Assembly: GCA_025457815.1 (NCBI GenBank)
Contig: JALOTQ010000005.1
Coordinates: 1 to 36,629, forward strand
Direction: 5' to 3'
DNA from: Thermoplasmata archaeon
GTDB lineage: Archaea; Thermoplasmatota; Thermoplasmata; UBA10834
Length of the DNA stretch: 36,629 nucleotides
In this document: one piece after another, positions 1 through 8,194 of the stretch
Layout of the letters: every line of letters begins with the position of its first letter
How positions within the stretch are numbered: position 1 is the stretch's first letter
Program-made: the position numbers and the translations under genes
Notes under the pieces: model-generated
Told to the model about the DNA's origin: nothing
The model's database searches: none
What the model saw: only the letters and a program-made list of their open reading frames with translations

Positions 1-309
1 AATGCTTTAGACCCAGGTGTTCAATATGATTTCATCCTTGATGCCGTTGGAAAAGCAAAAACTTCAAAATTGAAAGTTGCATGCAAGAAAGCTCTTGCTC
101 CAAAAGGAAAATACGTATCAATTGATGATGGAAGCCTAATGTTAGACTCGAAGCGTCTTGCTTCAATCAAAGAACTGGTTGAAGCTGGACACATTAAACC
201 AATCATTGATAAATGCTTTCGGTTTGAAGAGATCGTCGAGGCTCACAGGTATGTTGGCAAGGGACATAAAAGGGGAGGAGTTGCAGTAAGCATAGCGCGG
301 TCGTCCTAG
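1..309 (+). CDS. Zinc-type/medium-chain alcohol dehydrogenase, C-terminal fragment (5' end outside window)
   Basis: Frame 1 is open from base 1 (NALDPGVQYDFILDAVGKAKTSKLKVACKKALAPKGKYVSIDDG...IKPIIDKCFRFEEIVEAHRYVGKGHKRGGVAVSI), typical MDR C-terminus; stop at 307-309. Confidence 0.8.
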   Translation, partial: NALDPGVQYDFILDAVGKAKTSKLKVACKKALAPKGKYVSIDDGSLMLDSKRLASIKELVEAGHIKPIIDKCFRFEEIVEAHRYVGKGHKRGGVAVSIARSS

Positions 310-546
310 GGCTCTTCATGGCCAGAGCAAGAGGAACGCTAGGCGAGGAAATGGACAGAGGAAGATCATCCCATCAGCCTCATGAAGCGGCTTGCTGGGA
401 CGTCATAAGAAGACGAGGGCGACAAGAGGTCAGTGAGTCCTTCTCTGTCGAGCAATCCCTTGCCGTTTGCACACAAGGAAGAAGAAAAAGAGGTTTGCGG
501 ACGCCTTGGTGCAATTCCGCATTGATTGAACCGATGACTCTAGTGT

Positions 547-580
547 CTGGCTTGGACGAGTTCAAGGCTCGCCCGGTCCA
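547..580 (+). repeat. Direct repeat copy 1 (CTGGCTTGGACGAGTTCAAGGCTCGCCCGGTCCA)
   Basis: 29/34 identical to 2264-2297; the 3' 23 nt (GAGTTCAAGGCTCGYCCGGTCCA) match 22/23. Confidence 0.75.
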
Positions 581-893
581 AACTCACGCATTGGCCGAAC
601 TCGGAAGAGGATGCCTCGCCAACCTCAGCTTCACGGCCCATCCACATCGCTTTTCTGATGCATAGCGTGATGTCTCGCCGCGCTCTATCCAGCAACCACG
701 ACACCTACGCAGGGTCACTCCATCAACGCTCCCACGAGAGAGGACTGGTGATTCGATTCGGAGGAACCGGGGACGATCTTGCCGCCTGTAAGACCTTCTC
801 TTGAACAACAGAGTATCCATCGATATCGAAAGGTGACCCGACCTCCGAAAGACAATAATGGAGGAAGACCATCTCTCATGCGAGTGAACCATA

Positions 894-2213
894 ATGTCCA
901 CGCTCAAGGCAATCGGCTCCGGCCTCTATCCGGGTGTCGGTCCAGGAACAGCTACCGCGGCGAGACCAAGCGGCAGGAAGCATCGAGTTATGGTCTCGAT
1001 GGTCGCCGTCGCGTTGGCCGCAGTCTTGGTCCTCGCGCTGTGCATCTTCGCTGTCACTTCGAAGGAATCCCTCAGACGCGCGACGCCATCTGATGCCGTC
1101 GGCTGGACCCTGGAAACCGTAGACAACACGGCGAACTCGGGCTGGTTCACCTCGATCGATGTTGACTCCAGCGATTACGTTCACATAGCCTACTGCAATT
1201 ACCCGCTCGTTGGTGATGAAGATCTTATGTATGCGACCAACTCCGGGGGCTCTTGGGCATGCCAGACACTGTACAGCGACGGACGCGTTGGCTCGCACAC
1301 TTCGATTGCCCTGGACGCCGACGACAACGTCCACATAAGTTACCTCAATGACACGGATGGGGACCTCAACTACGCCACGAACGCCGAAGGCTCGTGGGCC
1401 AACTACACTATTGACGGCCTTGGGTCCGTCGGAGCGTTTTCCTCCATAGCGGTAGACTCTGACAACAACGTCCACATAAGCTACTATGACGGTTCGACGA
1501 TGAGCTTGAACTACGCCACCAATGCCAGTGGCTTATGGGTGGTCTACGACCAGCTGGATGGAAAGTTCGGGATAGACATCGGACAGTACACTTCAATCGC
1601 GGTGGATGCGAGCGACGACGTACACATAAGCTACTATAGTGTCATCGCCCGCGACCTGAAATACATCACCAACTCAGGTGGTTCGTGGGCAACGCCAATA
1701 GTATTGGACAGGTATGGCGATGTTGGCAAGGGCACTTCGATCGCTGTTGACTCCAACGGCTATGTCCACATAAGCTACTACAACTACTCTGCCAGGGACC
1801 TCAAGTATGCCACCAACTCAACGGGCTCGTGGGCGAACTACACCCTCGATGGTAAGGGTTTGGCCAACGACGTCGGCATGTTCTCCTCCATAGCCCTCGA
1901 CGCCGACGATGATGTCCACATAAGCTATTCTAACGAATCGTCCGGCGACCTCATGTACGCCACGAACGCGGGCGGGTCGTGGGCAATCTACACAATAGAC
2001 AGCACCGGGTGGGTTGGCGCGCACAATTCGATCGCCACAGACTCCCTTGGCCATGTCCACATCAGCTACTTCGATGACACGAACACCGCCCTCAAGTATG
2101 CCACGAACGGAGTGGTGATCCCTGAGTTCCCGCTGGCCGGCGTGGCGACGGTGGTGATTGCGTCCGTGTGCATACTGGCCGCTCTGAGGCGAAGGGCCAT
2201 CGAGGACCAGTGA
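894..2213 (+). CDS. Surface-anchored seven-repeat beta-propeller-like protein with C-terminal PEFP-TM-Arg anchor
   Basis: N-terminal TM segment (VMVSMVAVALAAVLVLALCIFAV), seven repeats built on TSIAxDxxxxVHISYxxxxxxDLxYATNxxGSW, C-terminus IPEFPLAGVATVVIASVCILAALRRRAIEDQ. Confidence 0.85.
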   Translation: MSTLKAIGSGLYPGVGPGTATAARPSGRKHRVMVSMVAVALAAVLVLALCIFAVTSKESLRRATPSDAVGWTLETVDNTANSGWFTSIDVDSSDYVHIAYCNYPLVGDEDLMYATNSGGSWACQTLYSDGRVGSHTSIALDADDNVHISYLNDTDGDLNYATNAEGSWANYTIDGLGSVGAFSSIAVDSDNNVHISYYDGSTMSLNYATNASGLWVVYDQLDGKFGIDIGQYTSIAVDASDDVHISYYSVIARDLKYITNSGGSWATPIVLDRYGDVGKGTSIAVDSNGYVHISYYNYSARDLKYATNSTGSWANYTLDGKGLANDVGMFSSIALDADDDVHISYSNESSGDLMYATNAGGSWAIYTIDSTGWVGAHNSIATDSLGHVHISYFDDTNTALKYATNGVVIPEFPLAGVATVVIASVCILAALRRRAIEDQ

Positions 2214-2263
2214 GAGAGAACACCGCCTCGAATCCCAGGTGATTGGCGTCAGATACAAGAGGG

Positions 2264-2297
2264 CTGGCTCTCGCGAGTTCAAGGCTCGTCCGGTCCA
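2264..2297 (+). repeat. Direct repeat copy 2 (CTGGCTCTCGCGAGTTCAAGGCTCGTCCGGTCCA)
   Basis: Matches 547-580 at 29/34 positions. Confidence 0.75.
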
Positions 2298-2334
2298 CTT
2301 CTACACTCCGCCGCATTTGTTCGCTGATGCGGAA

Positions 2335-3684
2335 TCATCGGGATTTCGTCTCCTCTTTGAGAGCCCTCTCCAAGATGTCAAGGCCCGTCTCCAACAATGA
2401 CCTGGTGATCGTGAGCGGCGGATGAAGCCTCAACACACTGTTGAAGTAACCCCCTGAGGACACGTAAAGTCCCTTCTTGAAACAACTGAGCTGCACCTTC
2501 CTGGCCAGCTCAGGCGCGGGCTCCTTCCCTTTCTTCGTTCGTACCAGTTCGATGGCCATCATCGCCCCCAACCCTCTCGCATCACCGACCTCTTCGAACC
2601 GGCTCTCCCATTCTTCAAAGCGCCTCTTCTCAACGCTGTGAATCATCTTCGCATTCGAAGTCCACCGCTTGGCCAACTTGATGGCTTCCAGAGCGCCGGC
2701 GCAGCAGATGGGGCTTCCTCCGTATGTCCCGCCCAGGCTCGCAGGGGTTGGCGCGGACATGATCTCATCTCTTCCCGTCACTGCTCCTATGGGCAAGCCC
2801 ATTGACAGCGACTTCCCGGTGACCACAATATCAGGTTCCACCTTCCAGTGCTCGATCGCGAACAGTCTTCCTGTCCTTCCGAAGCCAGTCTGAATCTCAT
2901 CGTCGATCAGTATGATTCCGTTGTCGTCGCATATTCTCCTGATCTGCTCCCAGTAGCCTGGCGGAGGGCAGAGGAATCCGCCGGCTCCTTGGACCGGCTC
3001 CATGACAAGGCAACAGACATCGTCCTTGAGTTTCTTCGAGGTGACGGCTTCCTCGACGAGGCCCGTGCAAGAAATGCCACATGAGGGGTACTCCAGATCC
3101 AGAGGACACCTGTAGCAGTATGCGAAGTCCACCAGCTTCACATTCTGATACATCGAACCGAAACCCTCGCGGAACGGCTTCTCCTTGCCCATGAGCGAGA
3201 GTCCGAGGTATGTCCTCCCGTGGTATCCGGTGACGTAGGACACCAGCCATCTCTTCCTGTTGTACGCCTTGGCTATCTTGACTGAGTTCTCGATGGCTTC
3301 AGAGCCGCTGTTCATGATCAGGCTCTTCCCCAAGTGTCCGGGGCAAATCCGCGACAGCTCCTCAGCGAGCCTGAGATATGGCTCGTACATCGAGACCATG
3401 GCGCAGATATGATCAAACTTGTCAATCTGGCGCTTCCACGCATGCACGACCTCCTTTGGCCTGTGTCCGCAGTTCAGTGCGCCCAGACCGACCGTGAAAT
3501 CCAGATAGACGTTGCCGTCGACGTCCTGGAGAAACGGACCATCGGCCCTGTCTATCACGGCTGGAAGGCTGACTCCGAGACCGACGGTCACAAATCGCTC
3601 TTTCCTCTTGATCGCAGACCTGGACCTTGGCCCTGGAGGCTCCACCACTATCCTAGGACCACTCAACTTCCCCTTATCTGCCAT
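2335..3684 (-). CDS. Class-III PLP-dependent aminotransferase (4-aminobutyrate/acetylornithine aminotransferase-like)
   Basis: MNSGSEAIENSVKIAK, GYHGRTYLGLS, LIDDEIQTGFGRTGRLFA, VVTGKSLSMGLPIGAV. The track ORF starts at 3756; the internal Met (MADKGKLSG...) at 3684 is the more likely start. Confidence 0.9.
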   Translation of the reverse strand: MADKGKLSGPRIVVEPPGPRSRSAIKRKERFVTVGLGVSLPAVIDRADGPFLQDVDGNVYLDFTVGLGALNCGHRPKEVVHAWKRQIDKFDHICAMVSMYEPYLRLAEELSRICPGHLGKSLIMNSGSEAIENSVKIAKAYNRKRWLVSYVTGYHGRTYLGLSLMGKEKPFREGFGSMYQNVKLVDFAYCYRCPLDLEYPSCGISCTGLVEEAVTSKKLKDDVCCLVMEPVQGAGGFLCPPPGYWEQIRRICDDNGIILIDDEIQTGFGRTGRLFAIEHWKVEPDIVVTGKSLSMGLPIGAVTGRDEIMSAPTPASLGGTYGGSPICCAGALEAIKLAKRWTSNAKMIHSVEKRRFEEWESRFEEVGDARGLGAMMAIELVRTKKGKEPAPELARKVQLSCFKKGLYVSSGGYFNSVLRLHPPLTITRSLLETGLDILERALKEETKSR

Positions 3685-3886
3685 GGAATCTCCGCCGAAT
3701 GCTGCAGCCGGCCCTGAAGACGGTTCATCTGCTTGGATGAAGGGTATGAGTGACATTATGAAAAAGGTTGTCGCGGCAGGATGTCTGGCTCGGACGAATT
3801 CTAGGCTTCACATGCCCATTGTCCCGGATAGCCAGCATCTCCAAACTCTTATGCTCTGACCCCCCAATCGGGTTTCCAGAGATGTC

Positions 3887-4339
3887 TTGAGCGAGAACGT
3901 AAAAGCCATCGGTGTCATGTTCGGTCTTGTTGGAGGCCTTGTCGGCACGGTCCTCATGGACGTCGCGATGATGATCATCTTCGTCTCCGTTGGGGAGCGA
4001 CCCGACATGTTCTTCGCAATGGTTGGCGAGAAAGTCGGCGGGACTGCGGTATTGGGACTCGCGATCCACAACATCATTGGCGCGAGCGGCGGGTTTGTCT
4101 TCTCCCTCATAGTACTGAACATCTCTGCACTCGAACTGACGAGTGTCGGGAAGGGGCTGAAGCTTGGCGTTGCCGCCGGAGTCATCACGATACCGCTGGG
4201 CTGCGTTCCGATGGCGATCTGGCTCGGTGAGCCTGTAATGAACGTGGTTGCCTTCTCGATTGTCCCACACCTTGTGTGGGGGACAGTCCTCGGATGGATA
4301 GTGGCGTCAGGGCTGCTGCGGTTCACGACCCGTTCCTGA
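3887..4339 (+). CDS. Small multi-pass membrane protein of unknown function
   Basis: 150 aa, TTG start, about four hydrophobic segments (AIGVMFGLVGGLVGTVLMDVAMMIIFV ... HLVWGTVLGWIVASGLL). Confidence 0.65.
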   Translation: MSENVKAIGVMFGLVGGLVGTVLMDVAMMIIFVSVGERPDMFFAMVGEKVGGTAVLGLAIHNIIGASGGFVFSLIVLNISALELTSVGKGLKLGVAAGVITIPLGCVPMAIWLGEPVMNVVAFSIVPHLVWGTVLGWIVASGLLRFTTRS

Positions 4340-4349
4340 CCAAGCTCTG

Positions 4350-4979
4350 TCAGGCAACGGTCTGTCGCTTCGAAGTGGCGTCCCCGAGCAGGTTCCCGCC
4401 GAATGCGACCATCCAAAGCAGAGCGGGGTAGGCGATCAGCCGCTCCGTTCCACCATGCCCGATGCTCCCAGAGACGTCCACTGCATTGGAGTCAACGAGG
4501 ATCATCATGACGAGGAAGACAATTCCAGTGGCTCCCGCGAGCAACGACATCACCTTCAGAGGCCCCTTCGTCAGTCTCACGCACGTGATGGCCTCCAAGT
4601 TGATGAAGAAGAACGCCACGAATGCGAACAGTCCGTGGATGCCAATCGGGCTGTCGAGCGGAATCGCAGCCGCGCCCATTGCGCCGATGCCGCCAAGGAC
4701 AAACATCGCGTAGAGGACCCGGCTTCCGTGCACCTTGTAGAAGAAGAACCCCGCGAAGAGGTTGAGCAGTCCTATCGCGAACATCGAGGCGTTGAAGAAG
4801 AGCCGCGTCTCGTCGATCACCCCGAGGTCGCTGATCGCGTTCTCGTGCATGCTGTAGTCCGGCGCCACAGCCTCTGCAACCATCATCACTACGAGGAACT
4901 GGGCCGAGGCAACCAGCAGCAACAAGCCCGTCATGGCTTTGGTTTCGGCAAGCAGTGACCTCAAAGACACCACAAACAC
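4350..4979 (-). CDS. DUF998-like integral membrane protein
   Basis: 209 aa, about six TM segments; MHENAISDLGVIDETRLFFNASMFAIGLLNLFAGFFFYK is typical of the family. Confidence 0.75.
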   Translation of the reverse strand: MFVVSLRSLLAETKAMTGLLLLVASAQFLVVMMVAEAVAPDYSMHENAISDLGVIDETRLFFNASMFAIGLLNLFAGFFFYKVHGSRVLYAMFVLGGIGAMGAAAIPLDSPIGIHGLFAFVAFFFINLEAITCVRLTKGPLKVMSLLAGATGIVFLVMMILVDSNAVDVSGSIGHGGTERLIAYPALLWMVAFGGNLLGDATSKRQTVA

Positions 4980-5256
4980 ACCTTCCGGCCGGTGAGACTC
5001 TCGCCAGCTCTATAAACATGTGCAATCGACACGATCTAAAACCTCAGCTCCTTCAACGCGCTCGCGCGGTTGAATTCGAGGCTTTGGTTCTGAACGAGGG
5101 GCCTTGCCTGGGTGTATGTCTCCATGGAAGCGAGATGATTGCCCCGCAACTTGAATCTGCCTTGTCCCCTGCTTCCTGTGATTGCACACAAGCGTACAAC
5201 GTTCGAGAACCAGTCTCCCATGTCCCGTAGGTTCACTGGGGGGGCACTGGCGAGCC

Positions 5257-5264
5257 ATAAATAT
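5257..5264 (+). promoter_or_regulatory. Archaeal TATA-like box (ATAAATAT)
   Basis: Centred about 30 nt upstream of the ATG at 5291, implying a short or absent leader. Confidence 0.5.
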
Positions 5265-5290
5265 CTGGATGGCGATTTGACCTGGATATC

Positions 5291-5776
5291 ATGGCCGACA
5301 CCAGCAGGAAACCCAAACCTGTCTCTGTTACTACTTTGATCGTGTTGGAAGCAATCCTGGCATTCTTCGGGTTCGCAAGTGGAAGCCAGTTCATCCGCGA
5401 CCCCTCGGGAGGGACTCACGACATGGACACTTCGATACTCGAAGGCACCCCGGTTGGAGACTTCCTAATCGTCGGGCTCTTCTTCGTCATCTGCTACGGA
5501 TTCCTGCCCGTCCTGAACATATACGGCCTCCTGAGGCTCCCGAGATGGCGTTGGACTGACGCGGTCAACAAGTGGACCGGGCAGAACTGGGCATGGACTG
5601 GAACTGCGGCGACCGGCGTGATCCTCATAATCTGGATAGTCGTCGAGATAGCCTACATCGGCTCTCCTGAGGGTTTCCCGCGATTCCTTCAGGTCACATT
5701 CGCCCTTCTCGGCGTCGTCATCCTCGCGCTGGCATTCCTTCCAAGCGCAAGAGCATACGCGAAGTTCGTGGACTGA
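5291..5776 (+). CDS. Four-TM membrane protein of unknown function
   Basis: 161 aa, hydrophobic segments VTTLIVLEAILAFFGFASG, FLIVGLFFVICYGFLPVLNIYGLL, WTGTAATGVILIIWIVVEIAYIG, FLQVTFALLGVVILALAFLP. Confidence 0.7.
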   Translation: MADTSRKPKPVSVTTLIVLEAILAFFGFASGSQFIRDPSGGTHDMDTSILEGTPVGDFLIVGLFFVICYGFLPVLNIYGLLRLPRWRWTDAVNKWTGQNWAWTGTAATGVILIIWIVVEIAYIGSPEGFPRFLQVTFALLGVVILALAFLPSARAYAKFVD

Positions 5777-5812
5777 GCACTTCAAAGGGCAGATCAGGAG
5801 ATGTGATTCGAC

Positions 5813-6304
5813 TTGAGAATCGAATACTACCACGCCTCGGAATACGGGAACGGTGCGCAGGTCGCGGAGGAGTTCAAGAGGGTAATGGCGACCCTTGGAG
5901 CCAGCGTCAGCGTCCATCATGTCCGGGACGTGAAACCGATGGAGCTCCCCCCTGCGGACCTCTACCTGTTCAGCTCGCCGGGCCGGTTCGGGAAGCCGAT
6001 CGGTGACATGCGCCGCTTCCTGAAGAAACTGAACCTGCCTTCAGGAGCGCGCTACGCGCTCCTTGTCACGGAGTTGAACCCCGTTGCGGACAAGAAGACT
6101 GAGAAGGGACCTTCCGAGGACGAGCTGGGGAAGTGCCAGCAGATCATCCCGAGGATGGACGAAGCTCTCCAGGCCAAGGGCCTCTCGAAAGTGGTTGATG
6201 GGAAGATCTACGTGACAGGCATGAAAGGACCGCTCGAGAGCGGGTGGCAGGGCAAGGTGATGGATTTCGCCCAGACTGTCCTCAGGCAGACATCTTGCCC
6301 ATAG
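5813..6304 (+). CDS. Flavodoxin-fold protein with atypical FMN phosphate loop
   Basis: 163 aa, TTG start; MRIEYYHASEYGNGAQVAEEFKRVM...PADLYLFSSPGRFGKPIGDMRRFL follows the flavodoxin pattern. Confidence 0.65.
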   Translation: MRIEYYHASEYGNGAQVAEEFKRVMATLGASVSVHHVRDVKPMELPPADLYLFSSPGRFGKPIGDMRRFLKKLNLPSGARYALLVTELNPVADKKTEKGPSEDELGKCQQIIPRMDEALQAKGLSKVVDGKIYVTGMKGPLESGWQGKVMDFAQTVLRQTSCP

Positions 6305-6782
6305 TCTCTCTGGCGAAGGCACGTGCCTTCTCTATCCTCTTCTCATCTGGCTGGCCCTTGCTGTTGTCCTTCTTGGCATCGGCCCTCAGCTTCTTGTTCG
6401 GAGAGATCTTCATGATGATTTTGATGCCGCCCGCGAGCTGGCCCTGGCAGTCGAAAGCCCCCACGATGTCCGCGCCCGAAGCTGCCTGCTTGAATTTCGC
6501 GACGTACTCTACGACCTCAGGCTCACTTTCTGGTGCCGCGTGAGTCACGAAGAGAGCGACCTTCTTGCCGTCCTTGCACAGCCTCTCCAGCATTGCCTTG
6601 GTCTTCTTGTCAGGACCATATCCGTGTGTTGGGAAGCCCAGGAATGACAAGTCGTATGCACCCAGACTCTCCACTTCGTTGACCGGCTTGATCTCTTTCT
6701 CCGCCGCTATCTCGCTGTAGATCGCTTCGGCGACCTTCTTGGTGTTCCCTGTAGAAGACATATACGCAACGAGCACTTTCAT
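6282..6782 (-). CDS. Flavodoxin family protein
   Basis: MKVLVAYMSSTGNTKKVAEAIYSEI (canonical SSTGNT loop), YDLSFLGFPTHGYGPDKKTKAMLERL. Confidence 0.85.
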   Translation of the reverse strand: MKVLVAYMSSTGNTKKVAEAIYSEIAAEKEIKPVNEVESLGAYDLSFLGFPTHGYGPDKKTKAMLERLCKDGKKVALFVTHAAPESEPEVVEYVAKFKQAASGADIVGAFDCQGQLAGGIKIIMKISPNKKLRADAKKDNSKGQPDEKRIEKARAFARETMGKMSA

Positions 6783-6813
6783 ACAATCCCCGGGCCAGGG
6801 AACTGCGAGACCG

Positions 6814-6822
6814 CATATAACC
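6814..6822 (-). promoter_or_regulatory. TATA-like box upstream of flavodoxin gene
   Basis: GGTTATATG on the minus strand about 33-40 nt upstream of the ATG at 6782. Confidence 0.4.
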
Positions 6823-7089
6823 AGTTCGGTGCATCACCGGACTTATGGCGCCCGGAAAGCTCAGACTTCGACAACTTTCGGGTGCACTCAATGCGGGGCA
6901 TCCGAATCGAGCCGAGGGCAATGACTATCGGGCTCAATGTGAAATGACCAAGACATCATTCAGGGGCGACTGTGAGGAACGCTCTGAGCATCCCAGAGGC
7001 TTCTTCACCCTCGAAGGTCCCCGATCGAAGCGGAATTCTCGAAAAATGAAAAGGGTTTGGTGAGTTCCATACCTCGGACTTCGGGTGGA

Positions 7090-7866
7090 TCAGGCTGCCT
7101 GCAGCTCAAACGACTTGAGGACGAAAGTCGCATCGCCCTGAGTGAGCGCCACTCCGCTGGCAAGGCTGCAAGTTCGACCGAACGAGAAGCCAATCTCGTG
7201 AATATCCGCGATCGCTGCCTCGAATTCGCTAAGTACAGTGCTGCCCAATTGCCCGTCGTGGTTGAGCCATAGTTCTGGCGTCAGCTCTACTTCGAGCACG
7301 AGCAGGGTGTTCAGTATGTCAGGATCCGTGACAGGGCCCTGGAGCTCGTAAGACGTTAGGACGATGTAGTCCTCCGCTGACCACCATAGATCCGACGGTT
7401 CGTATGCTCCTCCCGTCGTCTGGAACTGCAGCCTGAGCTGTACCTGAGTATCGGCCCGTCTGGCGACGAATATCGGAACCTCGTCCGATTCCTGCCTTAT
7501 CTCGAATGCCGCCGTGATTTTCATGCCTGTGAGGTCTCCTTCCCACACGTTGTTGACGTAGACCGTGAACCAGCCATCAGTGGCGTCATAGAACGGGACT
7601 TCAAGGGCGCCGTCCACCATGCCAGGGAACCAGTAATCCCAAATCTGAACCGCTCCGGTGTTGGTGTGTGTGGACACATCCTTCACCTTCCAATTCACAG
7701 CGTTCTCGGACACCAAATCCGAGAATGTCTGTCCGCTCGCAATCATTGCCAATCCCATGAGCGAACCGCCGATTAGCAGCAGCACGCACATGCCCGCGAG
7801 GGCGAAACGTATTCTTCTCTCCGGAACCCTGCGCGGGAAATCCCTTGCATCTCCGACATCATTCAT
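7090..7866 (-). CDS. Membrane-anchored extracytoplasmic protein of unknown function
   Basis: The track ORF starts at 7995, but the internal ATG at 7866 has GGAGGA six nt upstream and begins MNDVGDARDFPRRVPERRIRFALAGMCVLLLIGGSLMGLAMIASG (TM anchor). Confidence 0.7.
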   Translation of the reverse strand: MNDVGDARDFPRRVPERRIRFALAGMCVLLLIGGSLMGLAMIASGQTFSDLVSENAVNWKVKDVSTHTNTGAVQIWDYWFPGMVDGALEVPFYDATDGWFTVYVNNVWEGDLTGMKITAAFEIRQESDEVPIFVARRADTQVQLRLQFQTTGGAYEPSDLWWSAEDYIVLTSYELQGPVTDPDILNTLLVLEVELTPELWLNHDGQLGSTVLSEFEAAIADIHEIGFSFGRTCSLASGVALTQGDATFVLKSFELQAA

Positions 7867-8154
7867 CCAATTCCTCCATTCAAGTAAGGCGGCGGCACGC
7901 CGCATCCTCCAAGGGCTAGAAAAGCGCCCGGACCGACCAGCGTCCTGTCTCCTCGATACTCGGCCGCAACCCTCAGAGTCGAACCGTTTCCCCACATCCG
8001 AGATCCGAAGATCCCGCTACCCGACTGGGTCGCGATGAGCATCCAACGATTTAACGATTGTTCTCGGATGAGGGAACAATCCCAGCTTCCTGTTGGAGCT
8101 GAGTAAACCGTCTTGCGTCTGTTGCGACGAAACATGACCTGGGAAAACAAGACG

Positions 8155-8178
8155 CCCTCCGGCGCTGACGCCGGAGGG
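8155..8178 (-). terminator. Perfect 10-bp GC-rich stem with 4-nt loop, 3' of the M28 peptidase gene (terminator-like)
   Basis: CCCTCCGGCG-CTGA-CGCCGGAGGG, 16 bp past the stop of the minus-strand gene; followed on the minus strand by CGTCTTGTTTTCC. Confidence 0.5.
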
Positions 8179-8194
8179 ATTTTGAGTTTTGGCT

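Noticed and set aside
876-1475. 199-aa minus-strand ORF, and similar 1818-2282
   Set aside because: Antisense of the propeller repeats; the repeat pattern in reverse gives spurious Val/Asp-rich peptides.
2204-2297. Possible tRNA ending in GAGTTCAAGGCTCGTCCGGTCCA
   Set aside because: A 7-nt partial acceptor match (GGACCAG) exists about 93 nt upstream, but it lies inside the CDS end and no D-arm or anticodon arm can be drawn; kept only as a repeat.
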